From contig NZ_CP132381.1 in the NCBI RefSeq assembly GCF_030758615.1, positions 2,046,001 through 2,110,000 of the forward strand: a stretch of DNA of 64,000 bases, in the 5' to 3' direction. Numbering within the stretch: the first letter of the stretch is position 1; each line of letters starts with the position of its first letter. The position numbers and the translations under genes are program-made. Origin of the DNA: Gilliamella apis. Lineage in GTDB: Bacteria > Pseudomonadota > Gammaproteobacteria > Enterobacterales > Orbaceae. The notes below the pieces were generated by a model. The model worked only from the letters and a program-made list of their open reading frames with translations, was not told the DNA's origin and made no database searches. Shown in pieces: positions 60,701 to 64,000 of this stretch.

Positions 60701-62835
60701 GTGATATCTTGGCTATTTTGATCATTGAGTAATGTAATGGCATTATATTGATTACCAATAATGTCACCAGATGAAGTTACTGTTGTTTTACCACTACCTT
60801 TATTATTAATATTAATCCCATTAGTATTACCTTTAATTAGGCCTGATGTCTGCATCACATTGACATCTTGGCTATGACTGTCATTATTAATTAAGATCCC
60901 TTCATTCTCTTCACCAGTGACATCACCAAAAGTATTCACATATGTAGATCCATTACCATTATTATTAAAATTAATACCACTTTTTTTGCCATAGATACGG
61001 CCAGATGATTGTTTTGCAGTTAAATTTTGGCTGTTTGTTTGAGTTACAGCATAAATACCATTACCTTGATGGCCTAATACTTGTCCTGCAGTTGAAATTG
61101 TGGTTGACCCAGTCCCTCTATGTTCAATATTAATGCCATCTTGGTTACCATTGATATTACCTAACGATTGGATAATTGTAAGATCTTTGGTATTGGTCTC
61201 ATTAACAGCAACAATACCATAATTAGTCTCACCGGTTATATCACCAGAGCTACCAATAATAGAAGATCCATTGCCACCATTGTGAATATAAATACCATTA
61301 GATTGGCCAGAAATCGTGCCTGCAGATTGATTAACCGTCATATCGTGGGTATTAGCTTGATTAACGGCATAAAGGCCATCATTTTGTTGGCCAATGACCT
61401 CACCATTAGTAGTAATTAAAGTTGAACCAGTACCTTGATTAGTGAGATTCATTCCATTAATTGCACCTTTTATACTACCACTGGTTTGATTAACGTTTAA
61501 ATCAGTTGTGTTGGCACTACCTGTAGCCAATATACCGTCTCTTTGTTGTCCTTCGATCGCACCATGACTTGAAATCGAAGTTATACCATTACCATTATTA
61601 ACTATATTTATGCCGTATTCTTTACCTGTAATTTCACCTTTTAACTGATTAAAAGTTAATTTATTCGTATTGGCTTGATTAGTAATATTTACCCCATCGT
61701 TTTCATTACCAGTAACTGTACCTGAAGTTGTGACAATAGTTGATCCATTGCCATTATTAACAGCATTAATACCGTTTAATTTACCATTAATAACGCCTGA
61801 ATTTTGAGTCACCGATAAATCATGAGTGTTGCTGCTATTATTGGCATAGATCCCATCATTTTGTTGACCAAGAATATTAGCTGAAACCGCAATTGTAGTA
61901 GAACCATTGCCCAGATTATTAGCTTTGATACCATTAAGTCCACCAGTAATAGAGCCACCATTTTGTGAAATCAGTAAATCACCTGCATTTTGTTCATTAA
62001 CGGCATTAATACCGTCATTTTCATCACCAACCACCTCTCCATTGGAAGTAATATTGGTTCTACCTTTACCTTTATTATCAGCATTAATACCATTTTTTTT
62101 CCCATGAACATCACCTGCTGATTGGATTATTTTTAAACCTTGAGTATCACCATCGTTTACAGCCAAAATACCATCAAGCTCATCACCGATAACCGAGTCC
62201 GCAGTTGAAATTATTGTTATACCGTGTCCATTATTTAAGGCGTTAATTCCATTGCCTTGACCATGAACATTGGCGCCAACAAGTTCGGTAATATTTAGAT
62301 CTTGAGTCGAGGTGCTATTTATAGTTCTTATACCATCACCCTGTTTACCCGTGACCTCACCTGAAATCGTAATACCGTTTGAACCATTACCATTATGGTT
62401 AAGATTAATACCATTTTTACCACCAATAATATCTCCTGCAGATTGATGTAAAGTTATGTCACTAACACTATTATCACTAATATAGTTATAGCCATCATCA
62501 ACAGATTCAATATGCTTAGATAATAATATTTCTACTGAGTTGTTGAAGTTAGTAGCACCAAAAAGTGAATTAACATCAACACTAATTTGTTTACTAATAA
62601 ATTGATTATTATATAAATTTTTATTAACAATCTCATTAGTAACGTTTCGGGCACAATTATTTTTTAGTAACGAACTATCACATTGAGCATAACTCATTGG
62701 TGTCATGACTAATGTTACACTGATAGCTGAAACTAAATTAAGTAAAAACAATCGACCTTTAGATTGTGCTTTTTCTGATGTAACGACGTACGCCTGACGC
62801 TGTGCATTCCAAACTAACTTAAATACTTTATTCAT
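57727..62835 (-). CDS. Large repeat-rich autotransporter adhesin (type Va)
   Basis: A 1702-residue outer-membrane autotransporter. The N-terminus is an ESPR extended signal (MNKVFKLVWNAQRQAYVVTS), with a hydrophobic core and cleavage after SYAQ. The passenger has 17 imperfect 53-residue repeats (residues about 126-1030) rich in Asn, Gly, Thr and Ile, predicted beta-helix. A non-repeat region follows, then a Pro/Thr/Asp-rich linker (about 1310-1385) and a C-terminal 12-strand barrel of about 270 residues ending IGIRANW. No protease or lipase motif is seen. GGAGAGGAAATA precedes the ATG. It is likely a host or biofilm adhesin. Confidence 0.93.
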   Translation of the reverse strand: MNKVFKLVWNAQRQAYVVTSEKAQSKGRLFLLNLVSAISVTLVMTPMSYAQCDSSLLKNNCARNVTNEIVNKNLYNNQFISKQISVDVNSLFGATNFNNSVEILLSKHIESVDDGYNYISDNSVSDITLHQSAGDIIGGKNGINLNHNGNGSNGITISGEVTGKQGDGIRTINSTSTQDLNITELVGANVHGQGNGINALNNGHGITIISTADSVIGDELDGILAVNDGDTQGLKIIQSAGDVHGKKNGINADNKGKGRTNITSNGEVVGDENDGINAVNEQNAGDLLISQNGGSITGGLNGIKANNLGNGSTTIAVSANILGQQNDGIYANNSSNTHDLSVTQNSGVINGKLNGINAVNNGNGSTIVTTSGTVTGNENDGVNITNQANTNKLTFNQLKGEITGKEYGINIVNNGNGITSISSHGAIEGQQRDGILATGSANTTDLNVNQTSGSIKGAINGMNLTNQGTGSTLITTNGEVIGQQNDGLYAVNQANTHDMTVNQSAGTISGQSNGIYIHNGGNGSSIIGSSGDITGETNYGIVAVNETNTKDLTIIQSLGNINGNQDGINIEHRGTGSTTISTAGQVLGHQGNGIYAVTQTNSQNLTAKQSSGRIYGKKSGINFNNNGNGSTYVNTFGDVTGEENEGILINNDSHSQDVNVMQTSGLIKGNTNGININNKGSGKTTVTSSGDIIGNQYNAITLLNDQNSQDITVSQLDGNMQGESYGMYITNNGKSTTAITTSGNVTGAENDAIRVFNNNSATDLKINQLKGSITGNQDGINIENDGQGLTNITTSDNVIGKQRDGIAAKNGTSSKSLNVIQSAGEINGHRYGIYAVNSGQSSTVISIAGKVIGNNSDAIFAVAESATNNLLFSQNKGSEINGKLNSVNLTNNGQGSTNIKVAGQIVSQTLDAIIVANDANTSSLSFRQEADSNIQGEMNGVNLTNNGRGLTNIIAEGDISANQGSSILAVNGDTATDLFVKQSNGIINGFDNGIMVTNNGTGMTVLDISGKVVGQNNITGIGINTSGKEGLKTYINLNQGADISSASGIAIKNETTDSIISLNDGSKVSGQIRLGTGNDTLFINEGADISQLTVVDGGNKLLRVDGSSDVDSLNLNTHLIGSSTSNGTIGDVAIIGWENINLSSIARLTLTGDLNTDKLTINSGAMVDLKTGLHQSNISGSVYNSGVITLGNQFAGDRLTIAGDYIGDNGKLIFDTVVQDSDSPTDRLFVQGNVSGNTFIEINNIDGLGADTSNTNGIELVHVDGASSNDAFKMQQEHLDVGAYEYYLHKGDLNNQNNNWYLRSYLPNNPTDPTEPTDPNEPTHPVDPVDPSTPIKPIDPTEPTRPIDPNEPTHPVVPVDPSTPIKPIDPTDPTRPIDPEPEKPARIKTYRKEVSMFGAIAEQLRLADNLMQSNLHQRIGNAPLQDSSIGWGRIITKRINVKQNGTANAHSKGNYSGFQLGSDIWQNNDWRIGGYFGYLHGNLSVDGFASGRYGRVGSNGINSYFMAAYGTYMQNDGGYFDMVLQAARHRVDVNPNSNKNSKQKANSLNASMETGKPFDLFDSNWKIEPQAQVIHQWLDLKDSHINGKTKVKHSDNNAWLFRIGARFEGDYKADNELWRPYARVNLFYSPSGADHVTFASKNAATEFSNGVKSFSSELAIGGSYEVNNQINAYSEIGHTWTHGGDARVKAPISASIGIRANW
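58700..58895 (-). repeat. 90-bp tandem repeat in the autotransporter linker
   Basis: Two nearly identical 90-bp units (58700-58789 and 58790-58879) and a partial third encode a 30-residue DPTEPTRPIDPNEPTHP-type sequence. The high DNA identity makes copy-number change by recombination likely, which would alter the reach of the passenger. Confidence 0.8.
59742..62460 (-). repeat. 17 imperfect repeats of about 159 bp in the autotransporter passenger
   Basis: Each unit encodes about 53 residues with the pattern DLxVxQSxGxIxGxxNGIxx, then NNGxGST, SGxVxGxxNDGIxAxN, and Thr/Asn turns. DNA identity between units is modest, so the array is old. Confidence 0.85.
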
Positions 62836-63559
62836 TATTTCCTCTCCAAAATAAATCTATATTGGTAAAACAACATTTTTATTTGAAAAATCTAATAGAG
62901 AATTTTTAAGTAATGCTATTAAGTGCATGACAATTTGCTTTTTACAGCTAAAAAATCAAGACAATTGTGGAGCGTGGCAAAAATTTCGAACAAATAAAAA
63001 AGACTTTATTTATCAAATGATAAGACTAAATTAGTAAATAATTTAAAATAGAAAAAGAAAAACTATGTTATAGATAATTTGATTATCACAAAAAGAAAAC
63101 TGACTGGAACAACGCTCATTTTTACCACATAGTAGGTAAATTGGCAATTAAAAGAATAAAATATATTAATGTGTGTAAAAAGAAAATGAGTTTTATATCG
63201 GTGGCTTTATTAGTATTTCCTAAATTATTCAATCCATTATATGCAATCGTCTTTTAGCTAATTGGCTTAGATAATGTAAACTTAATTATTTAATAAGTTA
63301 AGCAAGATTATAGCCGATTGCAATAACTTAAATTCTAAAATAACAATTTTACTCAAAAATTAAAATAGAAAATCAAGCAAAAAAACTACCCATTAAATAA
63401 ACTATTTTATAATTAATATCCTACTATGCTCAAAATTCTTAGTTTTAATAATTCTTTTTAGAATCATAAAGAATATTGAGATAAATTGTTGTAAACAATA
63501 TATTAAGATATAATTTAGCAGATTTGTCGATGTAATAATAAAAATTAAAGGATTTATAA
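62836..63559. other. Intergenic region between the autotransporter and the next gene
   Basis: These 724 AT-rich bases have no credible coding frame. A 20-base imperfect palindrome, TTTACC-N8-GGTAAA, lies at 63121-63140 and could be an operator. A rightward promoter is at 63486-63514. The autotransporter promoter should be near the left end but is not clear. Confidence 0.4.
63486..63514 (+). promoter_or_regulatory. Sigma-70 promoter candidate for the last gene
   Basis: TTGTTG at 63486-63491 and TATAAT at 63509-63514 are 17 bases apart. The leader to the ATG at 63560 would be about 40 bases. Confidence 0.65.
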
Positions 63560-64000
63560 ATGTCTAGCCAGGTCATACCTTATATTGATAGAGCAGTACA
63601 ATTATTAAATAAAATCGGAATTATTATTAAACCACAAGCCGATGCACCAATTTTAAAGTTATTGGATAATGTTGCCGAAATTGATAAAAATCGAGTTATC
63701 GCAATAGCACGAACCTTACAACAACAAAGTGCTTTTAACCAAGTGGTTCGCGAACAAATAGATGGTGTTGAAGTTTCACAACGTTACACCAAAATTGTTA
63801 ATCATTTTGATAGTATCCGAACGGATATGGAAAAAATGCTAGGTTGGCTTGATGATGGTCGATTAGATTTTTTTGAAAGAATAAAAATAGGTTGGATGAA
63901 ACTTCAACGAGGCTCTATTCCCGACCGATTCAATCTGATAAAAAAGACCTATTTACAGGTATCGCAAGAAACTGGTAATCAAATTGAGCGTGAGCATATT
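63560..64000 (+). CDS. Unrecognised protein, 3' end outside the window
   Basis: The frame is open from the ATG at 63560, with AAAGGA nine bases upstream, to the window edge, giving at least 147 residues. It reads SSQVIPYIDRAVQLLNKIGI, later RVIAIARTLQQQSAFNQVVR and KMLGWLDDGRLDFFERIKIG. The sequence is charged, helical and probably cytosolic, with no signal peptide or membrane helix in this part. I do not recognise a family. The consensus promoter and helix-like heptads suggest a real gene. Confidence 0.7.
   Translation, partial: MSSQVIPYIDRAVQLLNKIGIIIKPQADAPILKLLDNVAEIDKNRVIAIARTLQQQSAFNQVVREQIDGVEVSQRYTKIVNHFDSIRTDMEKMLGWLDDGRLDFFERIKIGWMKLQRGSIPDRFNLIKKTYLQVSQETGNQIEREHI

Noticed and set aside
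59018..62107. Several rightward open frames opposite the autotransporter
   Set aside because: They mirror the repeat array on the other strand, have no ribosome-binding sites, and match no protein; the opposite strand has full domain support.
59742..62460. Regular repeat spacing suggestive of a CRISPR array
   Set aside because: The units are about 159 bp, degenerate, in phase with one long reading frame, and encode a passenger domain.

Overview
The window comes from an AT-rich gammaproteobacterium, most likely an Orbaceae gut symbiont such as Gilliamella. This is inferred from protein similarity as I remember it, low GC, and enteric-type gene order: tsaB beside yoaA, hinT/lpoB/nagZ, and rpsF-priB-rpsR-rplI. 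No rRNA, tRNA, CRISPR, prophage or insertion sequence was recognised.

Layout. 1-4.8 kb holds housekeeping genes: folD (cut by the left edge), a DUF2884 protein, grxA, tsaB and yoaA. 5-14.7 kb is a lipooligosaccharide block with four GT8 glycosyltransferases, a phosphoethanolamine transferase whose 5' end carries a frame break at an A7 run, and two tandem MsbA flippases. 14.7-30.7 kb is a long leftward surface-sugar locus. It has rmlBACD (dTDP-L-rhamnose), an FdtA/QdtA-type ketoisomerase with a DegT aminotransferase (dTDP-3-amino-3,6-dideoxyhexose), two GT2 transferases and an acyltransferase-3. It also has a compact acyl-assembly set: FkbH-like HAD protein, two acyl carrier proteins, two KAS III-like synthases, VOC protein, SDR reductase, GNAT transferase and its own AcpS. 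I read this as a route that builds an unusual acyl group, possibly starting from glyceryl-ACP, and places it on the amino sugar. It is the best candidate here for an undescribed system. No wzx, wzy or waaL was seen, and two MsbA genes lie nearby, so the product may belong to lipooligosaccharide rather than a polymerised O-antigen.

30.8-37.7 kb holds tyrR (short form), nagZ, lpoB, hinT, the rpsF-priB-rpsR-rplI operon and ggt. 37.9-44.1 kb is a cellobiose-type PTS locus (6-phospho-beta-glucosidase, EIIB, LicR-like regulator, EIIA, a small membrane protein, EIIC). 44.3-50.1 kb holds small stress or unknown genes, a decayed ECF sigma factor, chaB, a DUF3829 lipoprotein, acuI and sstT.

50.6-56.1 kb is a 5-oxoproline operon: an Nramp-like transporter, pxpA, fused pxpBC, and a biotin carboxylase-carrier fusion. 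56.8-57.6 kb is an aldo/keto reductase. 57.7-62.8 kb is a 1702-residue autotransporter with 17 imperfect 53-residue repeats. The window ends inside an unrecognised gene. A short purine-rich repeat occurs in three separate intergenic gaps.
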